From assembly GCA_028564705.1 (NCBI GenBank), contig JAPXFQ010000483.1, positions 3,378,501 through 3,442,500 on the forward strand: a DNA stretch of 64,000 nucleotides. Direction: 5' to 3'. A model generated the notes under the pieces. It was not told where the DNA came from. It made no database searches and saw only the letters and a program-made list of their open reading frames with translations. The position numbers were made by a program, and so were the translations under genes. The stretch's first letter is position 1, and every line of letters begins with the position of its first letter. Source of the stretch: Apricaphanius iberus (lineage: Eukaryota > Chordata > Actinopteri > Cyprinodontiformes > Aphaniidae). Positions 1 to 11,047 of this stretch are shown one piece after another.

Positions 1-125
1 TTGCTGTGGTTGAAGTCTGCATGATCAGGTCACAAATGCCAGTCAGTGACTCAATGGGATTCATTAAATACAAAAGTTTTTAACTAATTAGAATATATTT
101 ATGATTGTATTGCAAATTCCTTAAT
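1..125 (+). repeat. L2-type LINE 3' tail fragment
   Basis: The reverse complement matches the interior of the L2 tails near 2.5 kb and 12.7 kb: the shared words are gatcatgcagact and ccacagcaa, followed on the plus strand by a diverged stretch ending near ttgtattgcaaattcc. It is a short non-coding tail cut by the window edge, and it abuts the SINE that follows. Confidence 0.5.
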
Positions 126-127
126 GG

Positions 128-368
128 ACTGAACTTATATAGCACTCTTCTAGTCATACTGAACACTCAAAGCGCTTTACATTGAAGCCACATTCACCCA
201 TTCACACTCACAGACCGACAACCAACATGGCTCAGTAGGACGATGTTTTTTGGGGTTAAGTGCCTTGCCCAGGGGCACATGTGACATGTGACTGGAGGAA
301 CCTGGAATTCAACCTACGACCCTCCGATTGCAAGCCAACTCTACTCTACCACTGAGCCACAGTCGCCC
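128..368 (-). repeat. tRNA-derived SINE, copy 1
   Basis: Read on the minus strand, the element opens with a Pol III A-box-like segment (tggctcagtggtagag) and about 35 bases later has a degraded B box (ggttgaattcc). A conserved body follows (cccctgggcaaggcactta, then cattcacccattc on the plus strand) and the tail reads aaagcgctttgagtg. A second copy at 53.08-53.29 kb shares body and head. The head derived from a tRNA identifies a SINE; the tail looks borrowed from a LINE, as is common in fish SINEs. It is not a functional tRNA gene, because no cloverleaf or anticodon arm can be closed. Confidence 0.6.
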
Positions 369-419
369 TTAAGATGTCTTCTGGTGTGAATCAGTGCTAT
401 ATAAATAAATTGAATTGAA

Positions 420-900
420 TTCTGAATTATATTATTTTGTGGTTTATTCTTCAGTTCTGCTTTAGTATTTTCTATTAATTTCTTAGATTATTTGTCAGGC
501 TTTTCTCTTTAGTTCTATTTCTTTTGGGTCACTGTTTAGTGCCTTCACTGTGAATATTAGCTCATGGGTTCTCTTTGTTTTTTACTGGGTCCTCCAGTTA
601 CCATCACCTTTATCATCTGTAGTGTCTCTGCCTCTATGGCCATTGGGGTCCAGTCTAACCAATGTCCTTTTGGAGTGCTATGCAAGGCATGCTTAAATTA
701 ATCAGCAGAACAACATTGTCCTTATTAGAGTAATATTATATGAAAAACTATTCTGTTACTAAGAAACATTTGTGTTTAAATATCTAAGTCTTTGTCAGAA
801 TACTGACAAGCCCAGTAGGCTAAATCATCTTGAAGCACCAAAGATTGGAGCCTCCCCACCAACATTTGTTTAAATGATGAACATCTGAAATCACAGTTTA
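420..900. other. unassigned AT-rich intergenic sequence
   Basis: No long open frame, splice pattern or recognisable repeat is visible here. Confidence 0.4.
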
Positions 901-929
901 TGAGTGCAACATGAATTTAGTAGACAGCG

Positions 930-1133
930 GTGGGGCACAAACGGTCTGGCCCCAAGCTGAGATCGCCCTACCTTCCTCGACAGAGAAAGGCAGCAATGCG
1001 TCACCTGGGCTGTAGTCGACTGGAAATGCTTTGGAAGAAGAAAAAGAAGAAGAGATCCTGCTGTCAAACCACAGGAAGATGTGCCAAGTGCGAGAATTGT
1101 TTATGGATCATACCATGCTTCAACTTGTGGTAA
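930..1133 (+). pseudogene. possible piggyBac transposase C-terminal remnant
   Basis: This 67-codon open frame starts within non-homologous sequence, then has a lysine-rich run followed by a cysteine-rich end (CC-x5-C-x2-C-x2-C-x5-PCF). A basic linker, paired cysteines and a final PCF resemble the C-terminal zinc-finger-like tail of piggyBac family transposases. No DDD catalytic core lies upstream, so at most this is a fragment that cannot transpose. The match is short and made by eye; a chance open frame is the main alternative. Confidence 0.3.
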
Positions 1134-2402
1134 AACTTCGGAAAAGCAACAAGTTACGTTTACGTTCTGTCAGATAGAAGTGTGCAGCCATCTAATGTTG
1201 GTTATCCTTCCTCACTAAAAAAACAAAAAATGAATGAAGTAGATTTTTTAATTAAATCTGAATTCAGCACATTGCCTTTTGAAAGAAAATGAGACATAAA
1301 ATATTTGAGACATCGCCAGCAAGGGGATATTAACATTGTTCAAGAACTTTAAAGTTTAATATATATTTAAAGATTATTTGAAAGATTATAGAGTTATTGA
1401 AATGTTTGCCCAGATGAAAGAACTGCAACAACACTGTTGAGTTAGCCTTTATTTGTAAAGTTATGTGTAAAACAGGTTTTAGTCTTCAATACATTTATAT
1501 AACATGGTGTTTGCGGTGCTTGGGTTCGTCCTATTTCATGTGGTTCATTGAGTACTGATCGAATTCGGACTGATGCATCACAGAAGAATTTGTAGCTGTT
1601 AAGTTGTTATGCCCCACCTAATTTATCATGCCAGAATCGCCATTGGTTATCATATCTGGTACCTTCCCTGTTTTTCCACTCATGATCGATGATCTGTTTT
1701 CCCCGTAGCTTCCCGTGTAAGTTTTTTCAATTTTCTGACATGAAATGAAATATCTCCAGTCAAACTCAATTTTACTGCATGTGGGTCCTTTTCTCAATCT
1801 ACTCAATATGACATATATAAGAAGTCTTGCAACCTTTTAAAAAGATTGGGCAAACAGATAAATATCAATGCTTCAGACATTCATACTTTCCAGTGAATAT
1901 TTGAATTACACACTTAGATTGTGTATTTTGCTGCCTTGCTGCTATGCATGTCAGTGTTTTCTTCAGAGTAAGTACTGGTTTCACTTCTTTATTTTAGGCA
2001 GTGGTGTCAGCAATAACTTATTTGTCCACTCAGCTGCATCCTTCAAAGTCAGTCTCTATTGGGTAGTACAACTTACCTGGTCAGTGTCGCTGAGCAATAT
2101 CCCATGTGGATGTCAGCGTGGTGTTAAAGGGAGTTCATCAGAGAAAATCTAAAGAAGGAGCAGATTTCACAAATAGGCTCCATAAGGTAAATTAATTACT
2201 TTTAGCTTCCTTTACATCAGAAAAAACTAACATACACTTAGTGTTCCAGAACCAATCAAACATCAATGGATTGTGACAAGGTTGAAAAACGTCATCACAT
2301 TGTGAAGGCACTCAACATCCATACATGGGTCATATATGTAGCCCGAACTGACTACAGTGGCAAAAGAGCAATAATGGTCCTATTCAGAGGGTGTCGCTGT
2401 GC
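1134..2402. other. unassigned intergenic sequence
   Basis: AT-rich sequence with only short chance open frames (for example 1868-2152 on the plus strand). None has a recognised domain or splice context. Confidence 0.4.
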
Positions 2403-2880
2403 ACACTATTCAATTCAATTGACTTTTATTCATATAGCACCAGTTCACAACAAATGTCATCTCAAGTCACTTTACAACAAAAGTCATTTCAATACAATTA
2501 TACAAACATTCCAATCAGTTAAAAGTTTTCTATGGAAGGAATCCCCGAAGATTACGTTGAGTCATCAACGTGAGGTTGTGCCCGGATCATGCAGACTCTA
2601 ACCACAGCTATTCCTCAGCAATCCCTCAAACTGAGCAAGCATGTAGCAACAGTGGAGAGGAAAAACTCCCCCTTAACAGGAAGAAACCTCTAGCAGAACC
2701 AGAACCTGGCTCAGTACAAGCGGTCATCTGCCACGACCATCTGGGGGTCTGAGAAGACAGAGAAGAGACAGCGTGGAGGATGCTTGGTGACTATGAGCAT
2801 CATCTGGACCAACGCTCCCCATCCAGCAGGGGGCGTTATAGTTGAGCAGGGTACCAGATAGAGCTTCTATGGGGAGAAAA
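2403..2880 (-). repeat. L2 3' untranslated tail
   Basis: This segment recurs with strong similarity at 11.49-11.72, 12.57-13.05 and 61.80-62.22 kb on the minus strand, and in plus orientation at the window start, 16.60-16.77, 24.53-24.66 and 27.66-27.73 kb. Landmarks on the plus strand are tcatctcaagtcactttaca, gagcaagcatgtagc and ggaaaaactccc. Here it is contiguous with LINE coding remnants further 5', which identifies it as the LINE 3' end and not an independent SINE. Confidence 0.7.
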
Positions 2881-3682
2881 ACACTTAGAGAAAACTGGGT
2901 TAACAATTGCATTAACATTAGGAAAAATATATCTGGAGAGTAGTAGAAAAGAAAAGTAGAAGGTGTGTTAGGGTCAGTTGAGTCTGAAAAGGATAATTTT
3001 TTTCCTAATTCTTAAGTCTATTAGCAATGTACGGTGTGAGGGAGATGGAGTTGAGGAGGGCTGCCAGACCGGGCTGCATCCTCCCCTCGCCGGATCGGGC
3101 TGAACACTCCATCTCCCTCTACTCCCTGCCTGGAAATCCAGGAGGAAAGAAGGGGGTAAGTGGGTAAGTATTATAGTGCTTATGCATCTCTCTTTGCTCA
3201 TAGGACTGCGCCCTCTCCAGAATCTATGTATTAGAGAGATAATATTATTGGTAAGTGATATAACTGGAGTAGATAAAGGCCCGCTCTTCCGAAGACTCTG
3301 GCATTATCTTTGTCCATCACTTTCTAGCCTTAAAACCTGGTGTAAATTTGTTTCTGTCCTGATTCATGATTCAACCTTTGTTCAATTCTCTAATGATTTT
3401 ATTCTGATAAATTAATACATTGCTGTTAGAAATCGGAGAGGGATTATAAAGTCTAGTGTCTATATGAGTAACTATAAGCTTTATCAAAAAGGAAGGTTTT
3501 AAGCCTAGTCTTAAAAACAGACAGAGTATCTGCCTCACAGACTAAAACTGGGAGCTGGTTCCACAGGAGAGGAGCCTGATAATTAAAAGATCTGCCTCCT
3601 ATTCTACTTTTAGAAATCCTAGGAACTACCAGTAGACCTGCATTCTGACAACAAAGTGCTCTGTTGGGAACATATGGAACAA

Positions 3683-4207
3683 TCAGATCTCTGATGTACG
3701 ATGGAGCTGATTATTAAGGGCTTTATACGTAAGGAGGAGGATCTTAAATTCAATTCTGGATTTGACAGGGAGCCAATGGAGAGTAGCCAAAACAGGAGAA
3801 ATGTGATCTCTCTTTTTAATATTCATCAGAACTCTTGCTGCAGCATTTTGGATCAACTGAAGGCTTTTGATTGCATTTAGTGGACTTCCTGATAATAAGG
3901 AATTACAGTAGTCCAGCCTTGAAGTAACAAATGCATGGACTAGTTTCTCTGCATCACTCCTGGACAGGATGTTTCTAATTTTAGCAATATTCCAGAGGTG
4001 AAAGAAAGAAATCCTAGAAACCTGTTTAATATGAGATTTAAATGTCATGTCAAATATTACATAGAAGTTCTTTCCATTATTACCAGAGGACAAATTAATG
4101 CCATCCAGATGAAGTGATTGATTTAGCAGTTTCCTTTTTAAAGGTTCTGGTCCAAAGACAACAACTTCTGTCTTGTCTGAATTTAAAAGTAGAAAATTCA
4201 GAGTCAT
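3683..4207 (-). pseudogene. L2-type LINE, RT C-terminal region
   Basis: A 174-codon open frame. It carries the conserved run after the RT palm (NSDKTEVVVFGPE), then FVTSRLDYCNSLLSG, LQLIQNAAARVL, and DHISPVLATLHWLPV..RIEFKILLLTYKALN. These are standard C-terminal motifs of fish L2-like LINEs. The frame stops shortly after the last motif, consistent with the normal end region but with the final stretch decayed. Confidence 0.75.
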
Positions 4208-4361
4208 CCAGCTTTTTGTGTCTTTGAGACATGCTTGTAATCTACCTAACTGATTGGTTTCATCGGGTTTTATGGATGAATATAATTGGGTTCAAATAAT
4301 TCATCCCGTGTTGTCTAATTATTTTGCCAATTGGAAGCATATATATAGTAAAGAGAATCGG

Positions 4362-5243
4362 TCAAAGCACAGAACCCTGTGGTACTCCACAAGTAACCCT
4401 TGAGTGTGAAGATGATTTATCATTGACATGAACAAACTGGAATCTGTTGGACAGATATAATTTAAACCAGCCTAGTGCTGTTCCCTTTTTCCCTACATGT
4501 TCGAGCCTTTCTAAGAGAATATTATGGGATAATTCAAGTTCAACAGAATCAAAATGGTACAGAAATAAACATGGTTCTACAGTTCTCTCTGATACTGCCT
4601 CAGTTACTGAGAGAGAGTTAGTCATGTTTGGGAGAATGCCAATGATTTTATTATTCATATAATTTATTTTATTTATGAAGAATCCCATAAAGTTATCACT
4701 ACTGAGAGAAGGGGGAATAGTTGGCTCAACAGAGCTATGACTCTGTGTAAGTTTGGCAACTGTACTAAAAAGAAACCTAGGATTGTTTTTATTTGCCTCT
4801 ATTAATGATGAGAAATATGCTGTTCTAGCTTGTTGAAGAGCGTTTTTATAAAGTAGTAGACTATTTTTCAAGTTAGAAAGAAATAATTTAAGTGTGTAGA
4901 GCGACATTTTCTCTTGTTTCCTAGTATTCTGTTTTAAAGTACACAACTCTGCACTAAACCAGGGAGCCAACCTCCTATGGCTGATTACCTTCTTTTTTAA
5001 GGGGGCTACACTATGTAGCACCAAACGCAGTGAGGAAGTAATACTTTGAACCAGACCATCAATATCTGAAGGGTTAGTGTTGGAATTACTGCCATCCACT
5101 GTGGTATTCTGAGACACATTCGGAAACAAGAATGGAACAGATTCTTTAAAACTTTTTACAGCATTGTCTGATAAAGTTCTACTGTAATGAAATTTTCTTT
5201 CAGATTTTGGAATGTTGGGTAAAGTAAATTCAAAGGTTATCAA
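4362..5243 (-). pseudogene. L2-type LINE, connector plus truncated RT
   Basis: A 293-codon open frame. The first about 200 residues are the linker between endonuclease and RT (RRLAPWFSAEL, QQARTAYFSSLI, NPRFLFSTVAKLT). The text then jumps at about residues 225-240 to HNILLERLEHVG..GTALGWFK, which normally follows the RT motif containing FDTVDH. The RT fingers and the first catalytic aspartate are therefore deleted. The frame ends at the conserved VTCGVPQGSVL. The deletion makes this copy incapable of reverse transcription. Confidence 0.75.
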
Positions 5244-5819
5244 AAAATGGTCAGATAGGACTGGGTTATGTGGGAGGACTATTAGTTAATCACACTCAGT
5301 GCCGTATGTCAGTACAATGTCTAAAGTGTGCCGACCAGAGTGTGTGGGTCCCTTCACTTTCTGAGTAAAGCCAATTGAGTCTAAGATAATATTAAAGGCT
5401 GCAGTTAAGCTATCACTTTCAGTGTCCACATGAATATTAAAATCCCCTATTATAATTACCTGATCAGTGTTTAAAACTAAATCAGATTAAAAAAAACTGA
5501 GATCTGGTCCAAGAATTGAGAGTAAGGGCCTGGTGGATAATACAAAACCACAAACAAAAGTGGTTTTGATGTTTTGCAGCTTGGATGAGGAAAACTAAGG
5601 CTTAGATGTTCAAAAGAGCTGTAGTTAATAACTGGTCTAGGGCAATATTGCAAATCTGAATGAAAGATGGGTGCAACTCCTCCCCCTCGCCCAGTACTTC
5701 TAGGAATGTGAAAATTTTGATAATTGGTAGGAGTTGACTCATTTATAATTACAAAATCCTCCTGCTGCAGCCAGGTTTATGATAGGCAAAATAGATCAAT
5801 TTTATTATCACATATCAAG

Positions 5820-6220
5820 TCATTTACTAGTAAAGTCTTTGAGGAGAAGAGCTGCTCCATCCAAAGAGGGATGGATGCCGACTCTCCAGATCAGACCAGG
5901 TTTTCCCCAAAAAGTTTTCCAATTATCAATGTATCCCACGTTGTTTGCTTGACAACACTCAGACAACCATCGATGAAATGACAGCATCCGGCTAAAAATG
6001 TCATCACTGGTCCAATCCGGCATGGGGCCGGAAAAGAATAGACAGTCCAACATTTTTTTAGCAAACTTACACACCGAAGCTACACTTATTTTAGTGACCT
6101 CCGATTGGCGTAACTGGGTGTCATTATCGCCAGCTTGAATAACAATCTTACTGCATTTACGCTTATCCTTAGCCAGCAGTTTCAGGTGGGATTTTATGTC
6201 GCCTGTTCTGGCCCCTGGAA
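5820..6220 (-). pseudogene. L2-type LINE ORF1, esterase-like segment
   Basis: The open frame at 6074-5820 reads MLDCLFFSGPMPDW..., then NWKTFWGKPGLIWRVGIHPSLDGAALL. The pattern GIHPS..GA.LL resembles the C-terminal block of SGNH-hydrolase-like domains in ORF1 of L2/CR1 LINEs. Further 5', at 6220-6075, the frame continues with a region containing PGAR and GDIKSHLKLLA, broken by stops. It is the downstream half of the ORF1 split by the LTR at 6251-6911. Confidence 0.6.
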
Positions 6221-6250
6221 ATCATTTGACTATGGTCAATGGTGTCTCTA

Positions 6251-6911
6251 TGTCATGCCCTCTGGCTCAGAAGCCAGGTAGTGCACTCTCTGTTCCCTTT
6301 AGGTGGGTGGCAGCTTGGCAGGTGGATTGTCTTCATCAGCTGATTAAGTGCACCTGGGGCTGATCTTCTCCACTGCATAAAGCTTCTCTCTGGACTTCAG
6401 TTCCTCGTCGGACTGTAAAGCTGAACAGTCAGTGTCTGACCACAAAAACAGTCTGTTTGTATATTTGTGCCAGTACTTACCATTCTCTTTATTCCTTTAG
6501 TTGGAACTCTGCACCCCCTGACCTCCAAACCCTCCTCTAACCTCTGTGGACAAGAACAGGACAAAGTCTGGATTTCATTCCCCTCTGCCCCCCTGCAAAC
6601 TCCCTGGACCCCTACACCGGGACTCCACAGCTTCACCACTCACCCTCCATCACCCTGTCAGCGATCCACCTGCCACTGCCACCCGCCGGACTTCCCTTCC
6701 CTCACAGTCTGCTGCACCCCAGTTAAGCTTTTATTTAGTTGTTACTTTTCGCTCATTGAAGTTGTTTTTTGTTAGGATATTTTTAGTGTAGTATAGCTTT
6801 TGTTTTGTTTCAGTTTGCTTTTGTATTTTGCTGGTTGTTTATTAAAACTTTTATTTGGAATTTTTGAGTTGTGTCTTGTTGTCCTGCGCCTGAGTCTCAC
6901 CACCTGTAACA
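6251..6911 (+). mobile_element. solo LTR (Gypsy/ERV-like) inserted into the L2 copy
   Basis: The 661-bp segment starts with tgtcatg and ends with ctgtaaca (TG...CA ends). It is bounded by a perfect 5-bp direct repeat, ctcta, at 6246-6250 and 6912-6916. If the insert and one repeat copy are ignored, the L2 ORF1 frame on the minus strand runs from one side to the other. A TATA-like gcataaag lies at about 6376 and a T-rich zone with attaaaac near the 3' end. There is no internal coding region and no second LTR, so this is a recombined solo LTR. The plus orientation comes from the internal signals. Family assignment is tentative. Confidence 0.7.
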
Positions 6912-7256
6912 CTCTAAAGCCACGTTTCGGACTATGGAACTGCCAATTACCAGAGTCTGTTCCTCAGTGGGTGCGTCACTGAGTGGGGAAAATCTGTTAG
7001 AAACGCGGACAGGCTGGTGGTTCCCTTTGGGCACAGAACTATGCTTTCTACGTACCGTTACCCAGCCGGCCTGAGATCCTAGCTGCGTGGGTTCTGTTGG
7101 TTCCACGCTGGCTAACGGGCCTCGGCTATTTACCCGATTCTCAACAGCAGGGAGCCGGGCCTCTAACTCTGAAACCTTTGCCTCCAAAGCTACAAAAATG
7201 CTACATTTATTACACTTACCATTATCACTAAAGGAGGTGGGGGAATAACTAAACAT
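6897..7256 (-). pseudogene. L2-type LINE ORF1, N-terminal part
   Basis: A 119-codon open frame. A coiled-coil-like stretch (VALEAKVSELEARLPAVENRV) is followed by a linker and TLVIGSSIVRNVALE. GSSIVR is the nucleophile block of the SGNH-type esterase domain in L2 ORF1. The true LINE text stops at about base 6917, where the LTR insertion begins; the last four residues of the open frame are LTR sequence. Confidence 0.65.
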
Positions 7257-7650
7257 CTGACACAGAGAACAGGAGAGAGGAGCCGAAGAGGGGGAATGAG
7301 AGATGGACGCAATAGCTGCTACGAAGTTGAGCTAACGAACTAGCGAGACCCTAGCACACCGAGAACAACCGCGTGAAACACAAATGGTTCCCAAAACGTA
7401 AAGTACACCGACTGGAAATCAGCGTAGTAGTGTGCTTGTGTGTTAAAAATAACTTAGAAAGACCTCAACACAGAGAAAAACAGATCAATCAGCTCCGCGG
7501 AGCTCAGCAGTGACAACAGGAAGTCTAAAAAATGCATCTAAAAAAACAAAACCTACACACAACCTACTGCAGATAAAAAAGAAATGGCTTTCCACTGTGG
7601 ATCAATTATCTGTCAGGGACACCAAGGGAAAAAACTGCACTACAGAGATA

Positions 7651-8425
7651 TACACACACTGAGAGAGAGACATGACAGTAACTCTAACAGATTCAATTCA
7701 CTTTATTTGTGTTGTAACACATCCCACCTAAAAGCAGGGCACCTTCCATAAAAACAGATGGGTTCTATTCAAATTCAGTAACACTTATTTTGTTCATTTC
7801 AGTCCCATCAATCAATCCATTGACAGTGGAACATTTCTACTTGTCCATCAGAGCCAAGTATAATATGTCGATATGCTGTCATTTCTAGTTAAAAATTGAT
7901 ATAGGAAAAGAGCATATAGAAGAAGTGAATCGTCAAATTGATCTATCAAAAATGATTATTAACTATCACCAAATGTAGAAAACATATTTTAAGTTCCTTC
8001 TTGGTTATTTACTTGTTTTTCAATTAACTAATTTTAAGTAAGAACTGAATTAAGTAATTTTTCAAACACTTTTTTTTAATCATAACTAAGTTTGTAAGAC
8101 ACAGAAACAAGTCAAGAGACCTGAGTAACATCAGTAAATACAAAGAAAAGTAATGTTATTACCATTATATATATATATATAGTTATGTTAGTAACTTAAC
8201 TAAAAGACTTATATTGATGCTTTTTAATCTTTTAAACATTTTATGACACTATTAATGGCTGAAACCTTTGGTTTAGTTAGTCAATAAAGCTTATTCTAAT
8301 TCAGTTCAGCTGCTAAAGCTAAAGCTAATCAGCTACTCACCTATAACAGAGTGTAGACGGAGCCCAGGACACTGAAGCCCAGTCCAGCCACTAAGAGCTG
8401 AAGCTAGCATGTCTATCCACCCTAA
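7651..8425. other. unassigned AT-rich sequence
   Basis: Short AT repeats (tatatatatatata near 8165) and no recognised gene or element. Confidence 0.4.
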
Positions 8426-9363
8426 CGCTGTGTCCACACTGAACGTGATAGGAGCGACTAAAAGCGTGACGCACCCCTAGCTGTTCGCCAGAGTGCAGCT
8501 GCCGGTGGATTACGTGTTCGGCCTGGCCTCTGGTAGAGCTGGGACCGCTGCACTGGGGGTTTGGTGAGCTACAGATGCAGTCTAGCTACGGCGGAGGGAT
8601 CCATAAACACCAGCGAGCCTCTCATAAACACCGGCTACTCGCCGCCTGGAGAACGTGACCTGCTTGCCCAGTTTGTGCCGTGAAGCTCCAAGCTTCGCCT
8701 GCCGAAATACCAACTACATTTCTGAGCAGCTGTCCATCTGTCTGCGGTTCGTAAAAGTTTATAATATTTGAGCAGCATGGGACGTGATATTGGAGCTGCT
8801 ACCAGGAAACCAGGGGAGGAGGCCGTTTCAAGGCTCACTTCTAGAGAGGTGCTTTTACAGCAACAACGGCTCTTTTAAGAGCCACCCACAAACCTCTTAA
8901 GAGCATTCCTGTCTAAATAGTTTATTTTTTCATTTCTGTCTCTGTATAGCAAACACCTTGTGTCATGTAGCTCGAGGTGATTAGCCACTGTGTTTATCAG
9001 TATTTCCTCCATGTCCTGCTGAGGCTGTGACTCCATGACAGTCACAGAATCACTGAAACTCTGTCCCCTGATTGGTTGTTGCGGGGCGATTTGAAGCTGG
9101 AGTTCAGATTTTTCCAACTCGAGCGATAGACGCCATGAGCGCGAATTGCACAAAATGCACCACATAAAATGCAGCGCAAATTTTCCATCGCATCTGTAGC
9201 GCAAATTATTCGTGCAAATCAGGCAGAAAAGCTTTTTCACGACGCAAATCTGCTTCTGAAGTGTCACGAGACCCCAAGTGGCGCTTCATCGCGCTCCTCC
9301 ATTGATTTTACATGTAAACCTGAAGCTCTAGTCGCTCCTATCGCATTCAGTGTGGACACACCG
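8426..9363 (-). mobile_element. PIF-Harbinger-like element with MADF-type remnant
   Basis: Terminal inverted repeats of about 35 bp can be read: the left starts cgctgtgtccacactg and the reverse complement of the right starts cggtgtgtccacactg. Both continue to gataggagcgacta with three mismatches overall. The flanks are taa (8423-8425) and tag (9364-9366), near the TWA target preference of PIF-Harbinger. The element is 938 bp and keeps only part of the second Harbinger protein (see 8875-9267). No DDE transposase is present, so it is non-autonomous. Confidence 0.65.
8875..9267 (-). pseudogene. MADF/Myb-SANT-like protein fragment of a Harbinger element
   Basis: A 130-codon open frame inside the inverted-repeat element. 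Residues from about 78 read MESQPQQDMEEILINTVANH, then ELHDTRCLLYRDRNEKIN. The pattern LI..V..HPELYD.....YRDR.KK..AW is the start of a MADF DNA-binding domain, as in the accessory protein of PIF-Harbinger elements. Helices 2 and 3 are missing (the frame diverges after EKIN), so the domain is not functional. The first about 75 codons match nothing recognised. Confidence 0.5.
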
Positions 9364-10499
9364 TAGGCGTTTTTCGCTTCTGAGGATCAGACGGAGGAGC
9401 GGGGTGACATTATAAAAGCTACAGGTCTTGTGAGCAGGGCAACCTGGGTAACTTTCCTGTTTCTTTCCAGCAGTGATTTGTAGTGAGCCGGGGGAGGGGA
9501 ATCCTGTTTAAGACTACTGATCGTAGTATTTTATTTGGTTTATTATTGCCACGTTTAGTGGTTTAGTGCATCGAGAATTGGTTCAAAATGGGGTGCAACA
9601 TTTACCTAAGCTACTAAAACATTTTTTTAGGACAACTTCCTCCTTGTTTTGACATTTTATCACAGTGATTTTTTTATGGCGATGGTTCGCTTAGGGACCA
9701 TCAACAAATTCTGTAGCAGTTCAAGTCATTTGCTCTTTTTAGTGGTTGGACAGGAGAGAGGGATGGCTGACAGAGGTGCCTGGGTCTGCGTTAATGATTG
9801 TTCGGAGTAGTTAGTGACTTGTATTGAGCTAGCTTCCTATCACACCACACGTCTATCAATCGATAGATATTGCTATTGAATTATTGTCCAGCCATAGTTA
9901 AAATGTAAATGGTGGAGACATGACCTTGTGCTGAGTCATCTTTCTCACATGCTACACCTCACAACAAGCATTTATCACCATTAAAATGTGCAGAGTACTG
10001 CTTGGTTTGACGGGGGATGCAGCAGAGGACCTGTTAGCCTTTTTTCAACACAAATCAGAATCCAGCTAATTAACTTTGGGTTGCCCCCTGGCTGAGGGGT
10101 GAACAGAATGGATAAATGGCTGCAATAAAATATTCTGCAAGTCAGATTATAATTAAGCAGGGTTGACACGCAGTTCTTGTTATCAGCCCAAATCTGTATA
10201 TCCCTAATCACTTTGGTAAAGGAAGAACAAACATCTTGAATTTAGAGAGAAAAAAGAATCACAGGGTCAGGAACATGTAAAATAAAATTCCTGAAAAACT
10301 GAAAAAAATAAATCGTCTGTTGCCATATTCCCCAGCCCACTTATTCCCCAGATCTGGCAGTAGCCCCTTTGCAATCTGTTTGTAAGTAAATTGTAACTAC
10401 TAGCTAGAACACAATGGTTTATGCTAAATTAATGCAAAACAGACCACTGCTAGATCTGGGGAATGATCAGCCTGGTTACAAAATGTTTTTTGACTTATC
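9364..10499. other. unassigned intergenic sequence
   Basis: Only short open frames without recognisable domains; no clear repeat ends. Confidence 0.4.
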
Positions 10500-10502
10500 T
10501 AA

Positions 10503-11044
10503 GGCCATATCCACACGTAGCCGGATTTTTTTTAAACAAAGATTTTCCTCTGCTTCTTGATAAAAAAATTTCTATCCACATAACCAGATAAATGCATTTT
10601 TCCAGCACATTCATAGACGTAGCAAACCAGTAGGGGGCAGTAGTTCTCCCAAATCCTATCCGCTCAGAGTAACTTTCTATCCTCTAACTTCAGTACGCAG
10701 CAGTGATACAGCTTATTAAAGCAAACAAACAAAACACGCTTTAACAATGGATGATACCAACACAGCTCTGAGAGCATAAATGCTGTTTTTGAGATTAAAC
10801 ACAGGTCACACAAGTGATGTTTGGACATTTTTTGTCGCGGATAGTGACATTACAAATCCTAAAACTCAGTTTTCAACTGTCCACACACAGATACTGACAA
10901 CGGAGAAAACGCAATTCTCCACTTTGGCCGGAGTTTTTAAAAAGATTTTGGTGCCAAAAATCTCCGTTTACCTGTAGGTAACAGGCCAAACCGTAGAAAA
11001 ATATCTCAGTTTTGTGAGATACCCGGCTACGTGTGGACAGGGCC
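10503..11044. mobile_element. Harbinger-type MITE
   Basis: A 542-bp non-coding element. The left end is ggccatatccacacgtagcc and the reverse complement of the right end is ggccctgtccacacgtagcc. It is flanked by a perfect TAA duplication (10500-10502 and 11045-11047). The 3-bp TAA target site and inverted ends starting GGCC fit PIF-Harbinger MITEs, which are common in fish. Confidence 0.7.
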
Positions 11045-11047
11045 TAA

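Larger units (their letters stand above)
2403..7650 (-). mobile_element. degraded, near full-length L2-type LINE
   Basis: Reading the minus strand from about 7.65 kb down to 2.40 kb gives, in order: a putative 5' region; an ORF1-like part with an esterase (SGNH) type segment (7256-6897, continued at 6220-5820); an endonuclease region (about 5.8-5.25 kb, broken); a reverse transcriptase remnant (5243-4207); the RT C-terminal region (4207-3683); and a 3' tail ending in the common motif that reads attcaattgacttttattcat on the plus strand. This order is that of L2/CR1-type non-LTR retrotransposons. The copy has stops, frameshifts, a deleted RT core and a solo LTR inserted at 6251-6911, so it is long dead. 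The 5' limit is approximate. Confidence 0.75.

Noticed and set aside
128..368. Functional tRNA gene
   Set aside because: Pol III boxes are present but the sequence does not fold as a tRNA and is followed by SINE body and tail; same for 53,085-53,288.
3041..3120. Hairpin with 12-15 bp arms (gggagatggagt / actccatctccc)
   Set aside because: Lies within the degraded L2 tail region; probably a chance or small insertion, with no supporting context for an RNA gene.
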